Positions 17,882-26,716 of a DNA stretch of 55,107 nt are shown here, piece by piece. Numbering within the stretch: position 1 is the stretch's first letter; each line of letters starts with the position of its first letter. Under the pieces are notes generated by a model. That model saw only the letters and a program-made list of their open reading frames with translations. It was not told the origin of the DNA and searched no databases. A program made the translations under genes and the position numbers. The stretch is from an uncultured Anaerosolibacter sp. (GTDB lineage: Bacteria > Bacillota_A > Clostridia > Peptostreptococcales > Thermotaleaceae). Location of the stretch: positions 1-55,107 of the forward strand of contig CALECF010000047.1 of NCBI GenBank assembly GCA_937948705.1. Direction: 5' to 3'.

Positions 17882-18088
17882 AAAAAATAAAAGCCTCTCA
17901 TCCCTAATCAAGGGACGAAAGACTTTTGCTCCCGCGGTTCCACCCTAGTTGATACATACGTATCCACTTTTAATTATTCGCTCAAAAGCGCCCTTCGCCA
18001 AACAGTGGTATCGGATTTCCAGCAACACCGACTCTCTATCATCATCTGAATTGGCTACTCTTCTCTATCATAGCGATTCATATTAATT
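17882..18088 (-). promoter_or_regulatory. Glycine T-box riboswitch ahead of glyS
   Basis: The minus-strand leader contains the invariant T-box AGGGTGGAACCGCGGG (17931-17946), the AGAGAG and GCTG elements of stem I, and a terminator (17882-17926: stem AAAAGTCTTTCGTCCCT, then a T-rich run). Uncharged tRNA pairing stabilises the antiterminator and allows glyS transcription. The bulge TGGA complements the U discriminator expected of firmicute tRNA-Gly. A candidate specifier codon is GGC at 17997-17999, read from position after stem I rather than from a full structure model. Confidence 0.95.
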
Positions 18089-18094
18089 TCTATG

Positions 18095-18123
18095 ATTTTA
18101 CCATAATCATGAAAATCTGTAAA
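18095..18123 (-). promoter_or_regulatory. Sigma-A promoter of the T-box/glyS transcript
   Basis: TTTACA (18118-18123) and TAAAAT (18095-18100) on the minus strand are 17 bases apart and directly precede the T-box leader. Confidence 0.7.
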
Positions 18124-18132
18124 GGTTGACTT

Positions 18133-18630
18133 TTATAATTCCTCATCTGAATTCTCATCACAGTTTTTCTCAGAACCTGTTTTGGGCATCATGCCCTCCA
18201 TCTTGTTTTTTACATTATTAATTGTATCCTCTGCCATTTCATTGATATCTACGATTTCACCATTTGTCTTAACAATTTCAATTTTACACTTTGTAACAAG
18301 GGCTGTTAAAACACCTGCCATGGCAATAGGCGGTGAAAGAATGGCGCCGATGGCTCCTGCAGTCACAGGGATATTCATAATCACTTCTCCATCTCTTTTT
18401 AGCAAAATCTTAGTGACATTACCCTTCTTAACAATTTCTTTCAACTTATCTAATACTTCATTTCCTGCCCCTGAAAGGCTGTCTGTCCATTTTACATTTT
18501 GCTTTTCTTCAATATGTATGATGGCATCTACCACGTTGCCTCCCGTTGCTTCTAGGGCCTCCTTTGCCTCCTTATAAGCTACGCCAGTCCGTTCACGAAT
18601 CATGTCAATTTTTTCTAAATTAATTTCCAT
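18133..18630 (-). CDS. DUF4342 domain protein with N-terminal UBA/TS-N-like domain
   Basis: 165 residues. Residues 1-45 resemble the three-helix UBA/TS-N fold of elongation factor Ts (IRERTGVAYKEAKEALEATG). The following part matches the DUF4342 type, with one hydrophobic hairpin-like segment (about 92-112) rich in Gly, Ala and Pro that could insert in a membrane. The C-terminus is very acidic. Function is unknown. AAAGGTGG precedes the ATG at 18630. It is the last gene of the era-recO run, 15 bases after recO, as in several Clostridia. Confidence 0.8.
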   Translation of the reverse strand: MEINLEKIDMIRERTGVAYKEAKEALEATGGNVVDAIIHIEEKQNVKWTDSLSGAGNEVLDKLKEIVKKGNVTKILLKRDGEVIMNIPVTAGAIGAILSPPIAMAGVLTALVTKCKIEIVKTNGEIVDINEMAEDTINNVKNKMEGMMPKTGSEKNCDENSDEEL

Positions 18631-18645
18631 CAAAAAACCACCTTT

Positions 18646-19404
18646 CTATGTTTTATGAATTTCTTTCATTATATCTAAAAATTGCAAGCTTTTAAACTTA
18701 CTCTTCTCTAAATGAGTAGAAATATAATGCTTCACTATCTTGTTTAGTTCCTCCATAATATCAGGTTTTACTCTCAAACGAGCAATTTCCTCTAAATCAG
18801 TACTTATCAAGTATTTCATGACATTGATTGTTGTTTGCGAGATCTTCATCGCATAAAAATCCTGTCCAAAACAGCTGTTGCAGATGGTGCCTCCCTCTTT
18901 AGAACTAAACTTAAGCTCCCTTTCGCCTATTTTGCCACAATGAACGCATCGGTCCAATTCCGGTCTATACCCAGAATAAGCTAGTAGCTTTAATTCATAG
19001 GCCTTTACAATAGTCTCAAAGGATTTTTCCATCTTTGTTAATATAGACAAACAACTTAGCAGCATATGAAAAAGACGATTATTCGTTTGTCCTTCTGTAA
19101 TAATACTTTCCGTTAATTCTAAAATATACGCGCCATAAGTTAATTTTGTGATATCTTCTCGAAGCTCATAAAAAGATTCTTTAAGATCTACTTGGGAAAC
19201 CTGATACAAATCTCTTCCCTTGAACAAAACAAATTCACCATAAGCAAAAAGCTGCGTACTTCCTGTAAGCTTTCCCTTTGACCTTCTTACACCTTTTGCA
19301 ACGGCCTGAACTTTACCCATTTTCTTAGTAAACAAGGTAAGTATTACATCACCTTCACCAAATTTTGTCTGTTTTAAGACCAACCCATCGGTCTTGCAAA
19401 GCAT
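18646..19404 (-). CDS. recO: DNA repair protein RecO
   Basis: RecO loads RecA onto SSB-coated DNA with RecR and anneals strands. The 252-residue protein has an N-terminal OB fold (about 1-80), a helical domain, and the zinc finger CVHCGK followed by CNSC typical of Firmicute RecO. It starts five bases after the stop of the yqzL-like gene, whose final codons supply the GAGGTG ribosome site. It lies downstream of era, the conserved era-recO order. Confidence 0.95.
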   Translation of the reverse strand: MLCKTDGLVLKQTKFGEGDVILTLFTKKMGKVQAVAKGVRRSKGKLTGSTQLFAYGEFVLFKGRDLYQVSQVDLKESFYELREDITKLTYGAYILELTESIITEGQTNNRLFHMLLSCLSILTKMEKSFETIVKAYELKLLAYSGYRPELDRCVHCGKIGERELKFSSKEGGTICNSCFGQDFYAMKISQTTINVMKYLISTDLEEIARLRVKPDIMEELNKIVKHYISTHLEKSKFKSLQFLDIMKEIHKT

Positions 19405-19408
19405 TTCA

Positions 19409-19549
19409 TCACCTCAAAACAGCTTCTTTTATTTCATACTGACCTTGCTGTACCCATTCATCTTTCAAAACTTCATTCATCCCTTTATATTGCAAGTAGT
19501 AACGAATATCTCCTGTATTCATAAATAAATTCCAAAGTATATTTTCCAT
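19409..19549 (-). CDS. YqzL-like small protein
   Basis: This 46-residue gene lies between era and recO. Translation begins MENILWNLFMNTGDIRYYLQ, matching the short YqzL pattern (a W-x-x-F core, a TG-x-I turn, then Y-L and YK) known at this exact place in Bacillus and Clostridia. Its final codons contain the recO ribosome site. Function is unknown; conservation of position suggests a role tied to recO or era. AAAGGGG lies eleven bases upstream and a closer GGGTG abuts the ATG. Confidence 0.82.
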   Translation of the reverse strand: MENILWNLFMNTGDIRYYLQYKGMNEVLKDEWVQQGQYEIKEAVLR

Positions 19550-19647
19550 CACCCTATGATCCCCTTTCTTAGAAATAATGTACTATATATTATTTCTTTC
19601 ACCAATAGGATGATAATATACGATGTAAATATTGTAATAAGCCTTAA

Positions 19648-20538
19648 CTACAGCTTGTATCCAAGACTGGATAGGGTACTTTCCTGCTGTCTCCAGTCCT
19701 CTTTTATCTTTACCCAAAGTTCTAAAAATACTTTTGACCCCAGCAATCTTTCAATATCTTCCCTGGCACTCTTTCCTACTCCCTTAAGCTTGCGACCGCC
19801 TTTCCCAATAATCATTCCCTTGTGGGATTTTCTTTCACAATAGATCGTGGCGCTAATATCAACAATATCTTGATTTTCTCTTTTTTTCATAAGGGCAACC
19901 TCTACCGCCACGCCATGGGGTATTTCATCTTGAAGATAGTGGAGAAGCTTTTCTCGAATGATTTCACTAACGATAACCCTCTCCGGCTGATCCGTAATCA
20001 TGTCTGCTGGAAAGTATTGTGGTCCTTCTGGTAAGAAACTTACAACTTTATCAATCAGTTTCTGAATATTTTTATTCTGTAGGGCAGAAATGCCAATAAC
20101 GTCTTTAAATATCCCTTTACCCTCAAATAGATGATACATCTTTTGGAACGCTTCAGGAGGAATTTTATCAATCTTATTAATGACCAAAATAATTGGAGTG
20201 CTTACAGTTTTCAACATTTCAAGAATATAGGTATCTCCTGGCCCCATATCTGCTGTTTCGTCAAGAACAAACAAAATCACATCCACTTCGTTTAACGTCT
20301 GCTGGGCAGATTTCACCATAAACTCGCCTAATTTGTTTTTAGGCTTATGGAGTCCTGGTGTATCTAAGAAAATGATTTGAAAATCTTCCTTTGTATAAAT
20401 CGACTGGATTTTATTCCGAGTTGTTTGGGGTTTATCAGACATGATTGCGATTTTTTCCCCGATGATTTGATTCATTAGTGTGGACTTTCCCACATTAGGT
20501 CTTCCAATAATTGTAACATATCCTGATTTGAATTTCAT
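19648..20538 (-). CDS. era: Ribosome-assembly GTPase Era
   Basis: Era binds the 3' end of 16S rRNA and helps mature the 30S subunit. The 296-residue protein has the G domain (G1 GRPNVGKST at 12-20, G3 DTPGLHKP, G4 NKID) and a C-terminal KH RNA-binding domain carrying GKGGRKLKGVG. It sits in the typical set ybeY, dgkA, cdd, era, recO, all linked to ribosome maturation or membrane lipid recycling. Confidence 0.98.
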   Translation of the reverse strand: MKFKSGYVTIIGRPNVGKSTLMNQIIGEKIAIMSDKPQTTRNKIQSIYTKEDFQIIFLDTPGLHKPKNKLGEFMVKSAQQTLNEVDVILFVLDETADMGPGDTYILEMLKTVSTPIILVINKIDKIPPEAFQKMYHLFEGKGIFKDVIGISALQNKNIQKLIDKVVSFLPEGPQYFPADMITDQPERVIVSEIIREKLLHYLQDEIPHGVAVEVALMKKRENQDIVDISATIYCERKSHKGMIIGKGGRKLKGVGKSAREDIERLLGSKVFLELWVKIKEDWRQQESTLSSLGYKL

Positions 20539-20555
20539 TTATTAACCTTCTTTCT

Positions 20556-20954
20556 TTATTTCTTCTCTAAGTCTGCCCCCGAAAAAGATTTCGGCAACAA
20601 ATCCTCAATGGTATATATTTGTATTTCCCCATCTTTGTTACCCAATATTATTTTTATGTCTCTACCAAACTCCAAAATCACCTGCCTGCATATGCCACAG
20701 GGGAAGGTATAGTCTTCATTATCACTTACTACAGCAATAGCTTCAATATCTTTATAACCTTCTGAGATCGCCTTGTAAAGTGCAGTTCTCTCAGCACAAT
20801 TGGTACCCCCAAATGATGCACATTCAATGTTACAACCTGTAAAAACTTTGCCACTTTTCGTTAAAAGGGCTGCACCCACAGGAAATTTTGAATAAGGTAC
20901 ATAGGCATTCTCCTTTGCCTCTATAGCTTTTTGCAGCAATTCTTTTTCGTTCAA
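20556..20954 (-). CDS. cdd: Cytidine deaminase
   Basis: Deaminates cytidine and deoxycytidine for pyrimidine salvage. The 132-residue homotetrameric type is shown by the zinc site GCNIECASFGG followed by CAERTALYKA (catalytic glutamate in AER) and PCGICRQVILEF. The start is a TTG with GGGGG eight bases upstream. It lies 17 bases before era; cdd-era is a conserved pair. Confidence 0.96.
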   Translation of the reverse strand: MNEKELLQKAIEAKENAYVPYSKFPVGAALLTKSGKVFTGCNIECASFGGTNCAERTALYKAISEGYKDIEAIAVVSDNEDYTFPCGICRQVILEFGRDIKIILGNKDGEIQIYTIEDLLPKSFSGADLEKK

Positions 20955-20973
20955 AGAGCATACCCCCTATTTT

Positions 20974-22041
20974 TTATTGAAAAATGCTTACTAGGCTTAT
21001 TGGTGTTAATTCTACCCAAGTAACCCCCGGGTTCAAACGTATTTCATTTCCACTACCATCGAAGAATTTTGTTCTAGCTTTTCTAGACTTCTTCTCCCAA
21101 GTAATCTCTATCATTTCTCCATTGCTTATAAAGTACCCAGTACCTGTTCCCGTAACTTTTATCTCTAGTCTACCTACACTATCAACGACCTCTGTATCAC
21201 ATTTTTGAATAATAATATTCTTTGCATGAAGATGTACTTTCGATGTCTCGTCTATATGGGGTGTACCATTAATAGATCTATAATATTTTTTATCCACTTC
21301 ATTATATTGGAAGCTAGGATAATAATCCTTATAATAAGGTATCTTCACATAAGATACAGGACTCCCATTGATATCGGTATCCTCTGAATAGAAATGGAGG
21401 GGCAAAAAATCCCCCGTTGTCTTATAACTACTATTCTGAGCAGCTTTTCTAAGAGCATTGGTGCTGGTGTACATATTATGAGGCATCTTTTTATGATTCT
21501 TTCTCCAGAAGATGCTTCCATCCCGTGACATGGCATCTATATCTGCAACCTTAAGGTCTTTAATATCTGTAAAAGCTTGTGGGCTTCCTCCAACGTGTAC
21601 ATACAGAGCATCGTATTCCAAAGCCTTGTCAATAAAATATGGTCTCGCACTTCTCACTGGGCCAATGGACTCTGGTGCATTCATTAGAAAAATGGCCATG
21701 TACCGGGTAATCGAACCCTCTGCCAGTGCTTCATAAATAATTTCAGCCTGGTCTAATCCGGCTTGTGGTCTAGCCTTATTCTGATTATCCAACATAACAG
21801 CAATGGGTCTCCTCGTCACATTTTCTACATCCGTATACATTCCGCTAATAGGTGAAGGTACACCCGAAGGAATTGATTGTTTTTCTGATTCCTCTTCTGT
21901 TTCTTCTGAGCCATTGCCTATTGTAGGTGATTCAACTACTTCCACTTCTGAAGACGCAGGCGTCGGTTTCCCACACCCCACCATAAATGCAAGCACTAAT
22001 ATAACACCTAGAATTAGTGCCATCACCTTTTTCCTTGTCAT
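20974..22041 (-). CDS. DUF3048 (YerB-like) lipoprotein
   Basis: A 355-residue exported lipoprotein. The signal peptide (about residues 1-22) ends in a lipobox, FMVGC, with the acylated cysteine at about residue 23. A Ser/Glu-rich linker (about 28-60) is followed by the two-part DUF3048 domain (PIAVMLDNQNKARPQAGLDQ at its start). YerB and relatives have no settled function. Insertion between the CNNM-type gene and cdd is unusual for this otherwise standard neighbourhood. GAGGGGGAC precedes the ATG. Confidence 0.88.
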   Translation of the reverse strand: MTRKKVMALILGVILVLAFMVGCGKPTPASSEVEVVESPTIGNGSEETEEESEKQSIPSGVPSPISGMYTDVENVTRRPIAVMLDNQNKARPQAGLDQAEIIYEALAEGSITRYMAIFLMNAPESIGPVRSARPYFIDKALEYDALYVHVGGSPQAFTDIKDLKVADIDAMSRDGSIFWRKNHKKMPHNMYTSTNALRKAAQNSSYKTTGDFLPLHFYSEDTDINGSPVSYVKIPYYKDYYPSFQYNEVDKKYYRSINGTPHIDETSKVHLHAKNIIIQKCDTEVVDSVGRLEIKVTGTGTGYFISNGEMIEITWEKKSRKARTKFFDGSGNEIRLNPGVTWVELTPISLVSIFQ

Positions 22042-22078
22042 GTCCCCCTCATCCTTTCAACACCAAATATGAGTACAA

Positions 22079-23344
22079 TTACTTTTTTATAATTTCTAGC
22101 TGCTTAATTCTTCTATTATGGACACTCAACACCTTAATGATAATATCATCAAATTCAATCGTATCATCCTTTACCGGAATCCTTCCCAGGGCATTAAATA
22201 CATATCCGCCAATAGAATCATACTCATCTTCCGGCAGCTCCATGCCTAACACTTCATTAATTTCTTCAACTGATGCCTTCGCATTGACGATGAGGGTGTT
22301 TTCGCTCAAATGCTCGATAAGATCAATCTCCGCATCATATTCATCTAAAATATCGCCAACGATTTCCTCTAATATGTCTTCTATGGTGACCAATCCTAAG
22401 GTTCCTCCATATTCATCCAGTACAATGGCTATATGAACTTTCTCCTTTTGCATTTCCTTCAGCAATTCATTTACCTTTTTACTTTCAGGAATATAATATG
22501 CAGGTCGAGTGAATGTTTTTATATCTATGAGCTGCCCCTGCTCATCACTTTTTCGCAGCGAAGCCAATAAGTCCTTAGCATATAAAATACCAGTCACATT
22601 GTCAACGGTATCTTTGATTACCGGGATTCGAGAATATCCATAATCAATTGCAATGTTTAGTGCATCCTCTAAGGTAGCCTCTTCATCCAAATATATCATA
22701 TCAATTCTAGGGATCATCACTTCTGATGCCTCGATATCTCCAATTTCAAAAATACTGTTGATCATTTTTCGCTCTCGACTCTCGATGATGCCTGCTTCTT
22801 CACCAACATCTACTAAAGTCATAATTTCTTCTTCTGATACCAGGCTTTTTTCTTCAGTAATTTTTCCTCCCATGAGCCTAATGATAAAATGAGTGAGCAC
22901 ATTCAATACCTTCAGCACTGGATACAGTACATAAGACAAAATTTCCACAGGTCTACCTAATCGTAGTGCTACTTTTTCAGGATTATTGGCAGAAAACGTC
23001 TTTGGTGTTATTTCTCCAAAAACCAAAATCGTCAAAGTCATGACCACGGTAACAAGAGCCGTTACATTTTTACCTTGAAAAAATTTATAGGTTAACTCTG
23101 TAGCGATTGCGGTAGCACCTATATTTACAATATTATTGCCTATAAGAATAGTGGCAATAATTTTAGGCGAATTACGAAATAATCGCTCTAACACAGCAGC
23201 CTTGCCAGTGCCCTTACCTTCACTCTGCCTAACTTTGATAATATTTAATGATGTTATCGCTGTTTCAGCACTGGAAAACAGGGCAGAAAGTGTAATTAAT
23301 ATAAATAATATAGCCAATTTAATCATATCATTATAATCGAGCAA
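22079..23344 (-). CDS. CNNM/CorC-type membrane transporter with CBS domains
   Basis: Also called haemolysin-family or TlyC-like. The 421-residue protein has an N-terminal DUF21/CNNM membrane domain (about 1-180, four hydrophobic segments), a CBS pair (about 205-330) and a C-terminal CorC/HlyC domain (about 345-420). Relatives export or import Mg2+ and other divalent metals; the ion here is not determined. The start is a TTG seven bases after GGAGG. Name annotations as a haemolysin should not be taken as evidence of toxin activity. Confidence 0.92.
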   Translation of the reverse strand: MLDYNDMIKLAILFILITLSALFSSAETAITSLNIIKVRQSEGKGTGKAAVLERLFRNSPKIIATILIGNNIVNIGATAIATELTYKFFQGKNVTALVTVVMTLTILVFGEITPKTFSANNPEKVALRLGRPVEILSYVLYPVLKVLNVLTHFIIRLMGGKITEEKSLVSEEEIMTLVDVGEEAGIIESRERKMINSIFEIGDIEASEVMIPRIDMIYLDEEATLEDALNIAIDYGYSRIPVIKDTVDNVTGILYAKDLLASLRKSDEQGQLIDIKTFTRPAYYIPESKKVNELLKEMQKEKVHIAIVLDEYGGTLGLVTIEDILEEIVGDILDEYDAEIDLIEHLSENTLIVNAKASVEEINEVLGMELPEDEYDSIGGYVFNALGRIPVKDDTIEFDDIIIKVLSVHNRRIKQLEIIKK

Positions 23345-23410
23345 AATACTTCCTCCTAATGCTAGTTTAGCACAGTTTATAAAAGGGCAGTAAAATAGTT
23401 TACTCCCCCT

Positions 23411-24109
23411 TTAATATATTGTTTGAAAAATTAGCAATGTAATACATATTCCTAGTATAGCCCCCATCATTACCTGGAATAAATCGTGAAACCCAGACTC
23501 AATTCTACTTTGGGCGACTAAGGTAGCCAGCAACAGGCAAAGTGTAATAATTAGAGTATTCTCAGATATAAATGCAACTGCTGTGACCACAGAGAAAGCA
23601 ATGGCTGTGTGTCCGCTGGGCATTCCGCCTCTCAAAGGCGTACCTTTTCCAAAATACGCTTTAAGACTTATAACAATGAGCACCACAATAATTAAACTAA
23701 TAAAGGTTACATGTATCGGCATTTGCCTTACTCTGTTTAATACAATTTCGGTGACAAGGTTTAATTTGTCAAAAAAAATGATATATGCTACCAAAATGGC
23801 GTTGAGCGATGCGATCAACACCGCACCAGCCGCTACATTTTTTGCTATTTTGGCGAGTACGTGGTATTGATCTGTAATCAAATCAATCGTTGCTTCAATA
23901 GAAGTATTCAGCATCTCTGTAATGATGACAAGGGAAATAGTAAAAAACAAAACCAGAATTTCTAATTTTGATAGCCTAAAAAATAGACTAAGCAGCAAAA
24001 CACAGATTGCAGCAAAAATATGAATACGCATGTTTCTTTGTGTCTTTAAGGTATAAATAATTCCATCAATTGCGTAATTAAAGCTATCAATTAACTTTCT
24101 AACTCGCAT
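23411..24109 (-). CDS. Fusion of diacylglycerol/undecaprenol kinase and PAP2-like phosphatase
   Basis: Two membrane enzymes joined in 232 residues. Residues 1-115 are a DgkA-type lipid kinase: E65 and E72 lie in ITEMLNTSIEATIDL, and K90 in AKNVAAGAVL, where the usual Asp after the Lys is Asn91. Residues 125-230 resemble a PAP2 phosphatase with PSGH (164-167) and SR-x5-H (S201, R202, H208). The residue four after that histidine, usually Asp, is Gln212, and the N-terminal KX6RP motif is not canonical. In gram-positives the kinase acts on undecaprenol, so one polypeptide could interconvert undecaprenol and its phosphate; that is inference. Confidence 0.9.
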   Translation of the reverse strand: MRVRKLIDSFNYAIDGIIYTLKTQRNMRIHIFAAICVLLLSLFFRLSKLEILVLFFTISLVIITEMLNTSIEATIDLITDQYHVLAKIAKNVAAGAVLIASLNAILVAYIIFFDKLNLVTEIVLNRVRQMPIHVTFISLIIVVLIVISLKAYFGKGTPLRGGMPSGHTAIAFSVVTAVAFISENTLIITLCLLLATLVAQSRIESGFHDLFQVMMGAILGICITLLIFQTIY

Positions 24110-24121
24110 AAAAAACCTCGC

Positions 24122-24577
24122 TTATTCTCTTAGTATACCCAAAGCTTGGAGAACTTCTTCCTCTTTTTGTCTCATCTGCTTGGTATTTTCTTCTGTATCA
24201 TGGTCATATCCCATCAGATGAAACATACTATGAACCGTTAGAAAAGCCACTTCTCGTCCATAAGAATGATTGTATTCCTTCGCCTGTTCAAGGGCCTTCT
24301 CAAGAGATATTACAATATCGCCTAGACAAATCGGCGGGATCATGTTTTCCAAGTCCTCATGTAAGGGAAAAGAAAGAACATCGGTAGGTTTATCCATATT
24401 TCTATACTCCCTATTGAGTCGATGAATCTCATCATTATCCACAAGTGAAACACTGATTTCTACATCCACCATGATCCCTTCTAAGTTTAAAGACATCTCT
24501 ATGGCATCCATGATTAATTTTTCTAGCTCATCTCCATACGCAACCTTACTCTGTCTATTGTCTATTGCCACTTCCAT
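24122..24577 (-). CDS. ybeY: Endoribonuclease YbeY (16S rRNA maturation)
   Basis: Single-strand RNase for 16S rRNA 3'-end processing and ribosome quality control. The 151-residue protein has the three-histidine zinc motif HSMFHLMGYDHD (the usual second residue Gly is Ser) and the upstream PTDVLSFPL strand. Its start is adjacent to the pgpH stop (ATG overlaps the region after TAA), so both are likely coupled. It follows phoH-pgpH in the conserved order. Confidence 0.96.
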   Translation of the reverse strand: MEVAIDNRQSKVAYGDELEKLIMDAIEMSLNLEGIMVDVEISVSLVDNDEIHRLNREYRNMDKPTDVLSFPLHEDLENMIPPICLGDIVISLEKALEQAKEYNHSYGREVAFLTVHSMFHLMGYDHDTEENTKQMRQKEEEVLQALGILRE

Positions 24578-26677
24578 TTATTGCGTCGCCTCCATTGATT
24601 TTGGGTTCAAATCGGGATACTCTATACGTTCATGAAATATTCCCATCAATACCGTACTAAAAGCATGGGCTATTCTTTCAATGTCTTTTAGTGTCAAATC
24701 ACAATCGTCTAGTTGATGATCCTTTAGTTTATCTTCTATGATTTTATGAATCAATATTTTAATCTTTTCGTTACTATGCTCTGACATACTCCTCACGGCA
24801 GCCTCTACTGAATCCGCTAACATAACAATAGCAGCTTCCCTTGTTTGTGGCTTTATGCCATCATATCGATAACTAGACTCCTCTATTTCTATCTCATTCT
24901 CATCATTGCTAAGGGCTTTATGATAAAAGTATTTCACCAAAGTTGTACCATGATGCTGTTCAATAACATCAATGATTTCCTCAGGTATTTTATGACTCCG
25001 AGCAACCTCTACCCCGTCCTTTACATGACTGGTAATGATGAGTGTGCTTAAACTGGCTGAAAGCTTTTCATGGGGATTTTCATTGGTGAGCTGATTTTCT
25101 TTAAAGAAATAAGGTCTCTTTAGTTTTCCAATATCGTGATAATATGCACTGACCCTAGCAAATAAACCGTTGGCCCCTACGGCATCGGCAGCAGCCTCAC
25201 TGAGATTTCCCACAATGATACTATGATGATATGTGCCTGGCGCCTCAAAAAGCAGTTTTTTAAGGACAGGATGGTTTGGATTTGATAGTTCTAAAAGCTT
25301 AAAGGGTGTCAATATGCTAAAGGCTGTTTCCCATAGTGGCAGAGAGCCAATGGCTAGTATAGCGCAGAGTATTCCGTTTAACACACCAATCAAACTCCCC
25401 ATGGCCAATGTGGATAGCTCAACTTTATCAATAAATCCCATACCTAAAATGATGAGGCCATTGCATAAACTGACAGCCAGTCCCGACAAGAATATATTGG
25501 TCCGCTGATGACTATGGGTCATACAGAAGGCGCCCACGGTACCTCCAACCAAAGAGCTAATCATGAAGTCAATATTATTTCCAGTCATCACTGTGATAAA
25601 TATAGACATCACTAGGTTCACAACAATAGCCAATCTAGCATCAATCAATATGCTCAATAACATGGCAGCCGTTGCCACTGGTACCATGTAGGAGGAAATA
25701 CCATACATGGTCTTGGAAATCAAATATATAGATAAAAAGACCAATAATATGAGATACAACTTTGATGTTGATTGTAACAGCTTTCGATTGAACACAAAGA
25801 TATAGGCTACCAATAAAATTTCAACAGTCAACACAAATAGACCCACACCTAAATAAAGAGAAATATCTTTCTTTCCATCTTCCTTTACCAATCCTGCATC
25901 TTTCAAAAGCTGTAATTTATCCTCAGTAATAACATCTCCAGCACCAATGATGATATTTCCTCTTCTAACAATTACCTTTTCCACAGCCTTAGCAGCTTCA
26001 TCACGTTTTTGTTCTGTTGTCTCCACATCCAAAAAACGATTTGGTCGAATTGAGGAATTTACGATATTTATGCCCAGCAATCGCATATCTTCTGTGAATT
26101 CTTTGAGGCCCATAAAATAACTTGTGATATTGCCTCTTTCTTTTTCAAGTTCTTCTGCTTTGATACCTGTTGACATTACTTGAAAGACAATTTCATAAAT
26201 ATAGCTTTCAGCGCTCTTAAGTTCCTTACTGGATGCATTTAGAACCAACATCATTTCTTTATCATTAAGATTCAACTCATTCATCTCTTTCAGTTGATCT
26301 AACTTGTCTTCATAAACTAGTTCTTGATTCTCTCTAATTTCATATAAGTTGCTAAAGAATCTTTCAATCCTTTTTTTAATATCAATCTGCATGGTTGGAT
26401 CTATTCTTTCCCTAGGCTCTACAGCCTCAATAGCTCTTTTTATTAAGCGTTCTGTGGCAATTCGATCTTCAAGATCTCTCGGTGCTTTAAAATCCACTGG
26501 AGATTTTTGGCCCATATCAAGCTCATATTTTTCTGGTGAAAACGTTGTGATTGTACTAAAAAACACCACACAAAAGAACATGGCAAATAATATGACTCTA
26601 CTTGAAAGACTTTTCATAAGAAAACGAAATACAGGGTTTCTGATAAACTTGTCTCGAATATCCCTTAAAATAGCCAC
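24578..26677 (-). CDS. pgpH: 7TM-HD family cyclic-di-AMP phosphodiesterase
   Basis: PgpH-type hydrolases cleave c-di-AMP to pApA. The 699-residue protein has an N-terminal membrane anchor (about 28-44), an extracytoplasmic 7TMR-HDED domain (about 50-270), seven membrane segments (about 275-450), and a cytoplasmic HD domain with HHSIIVG and HDIGKLKRP (H514, D515). Length and order match PgpH/YqfF. It lies between phoH and ybeY, as in most Firmicutes. Confidence 0.96.
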   Translation of the reverse strand: MAILRDIRDKFIRNPVFRFLMKSLSSRVILFAMFFCVVFFSTITTFSPEKYELDMGQKSPVDFKAPRDLEDRIATERLIKRAIEAVEPRERIDPTMQIDIKKRIERFFSNLYEIRENQELVYEDKLDQLKEMNELNLNDKEMMLVLNASSKELKSAESYIYEIVFQVMSTGIKAEELEKERGNITSYFMGLKEFTEDMRLLGINIVNSSIRPNRFLDVETTEQKRDEAAKAVEKVIVRRGNIIIGAGDVITEDKLQLLKDAGLVKEDGKKDISLYLGVGLFVLTVEILLVAYIFVFNRKLLQSTSKLYLILLVFLSIYLISKTMYGISSYMVPVATAAMLLSILIDARLAIVVNLVMSIFITVMTGNNIDFMISSLVGGTVGAFCMTHSHQRTNIFLSGLAVSLCNGLIILGMGFIDKVELSTLAMGSLIGVLNGILCAILAIGSLPLWETAFSILTPFKLLELSNPNHPVLKKLLFEAPGTYHHSIIVGNLSEAAADAVGANGLFARVSAYYHDIGKLKRPYFFKENQLTNENPHEKLSASLSTLIITSHVKDGVEVARSHKIPEEIIDVIEQHHGTTLVKYFYHKALSNDENEIEIEESSYRYDGIKPQTREAAIVMLADSVEAAVRSMSEHSNEKIKILIHKIIEDKLKDHQLDDCDLTLKDIERIAHAFSTVLMGIFHERIEYPDLNPKSMEATQ

Positions 26678-26716
26678 TCTTCATTTCCCCCTAATGAAAC
26701 AACTTTTCTTTCGTAC

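Noticed and set aside
22017..22436. 139-codon Ser-rich open frame on the plus strand.
   Set aside because: It spans the CNNM-type gene and lipoprotein start in antisense; composition is that of a reverse-complement shadow.
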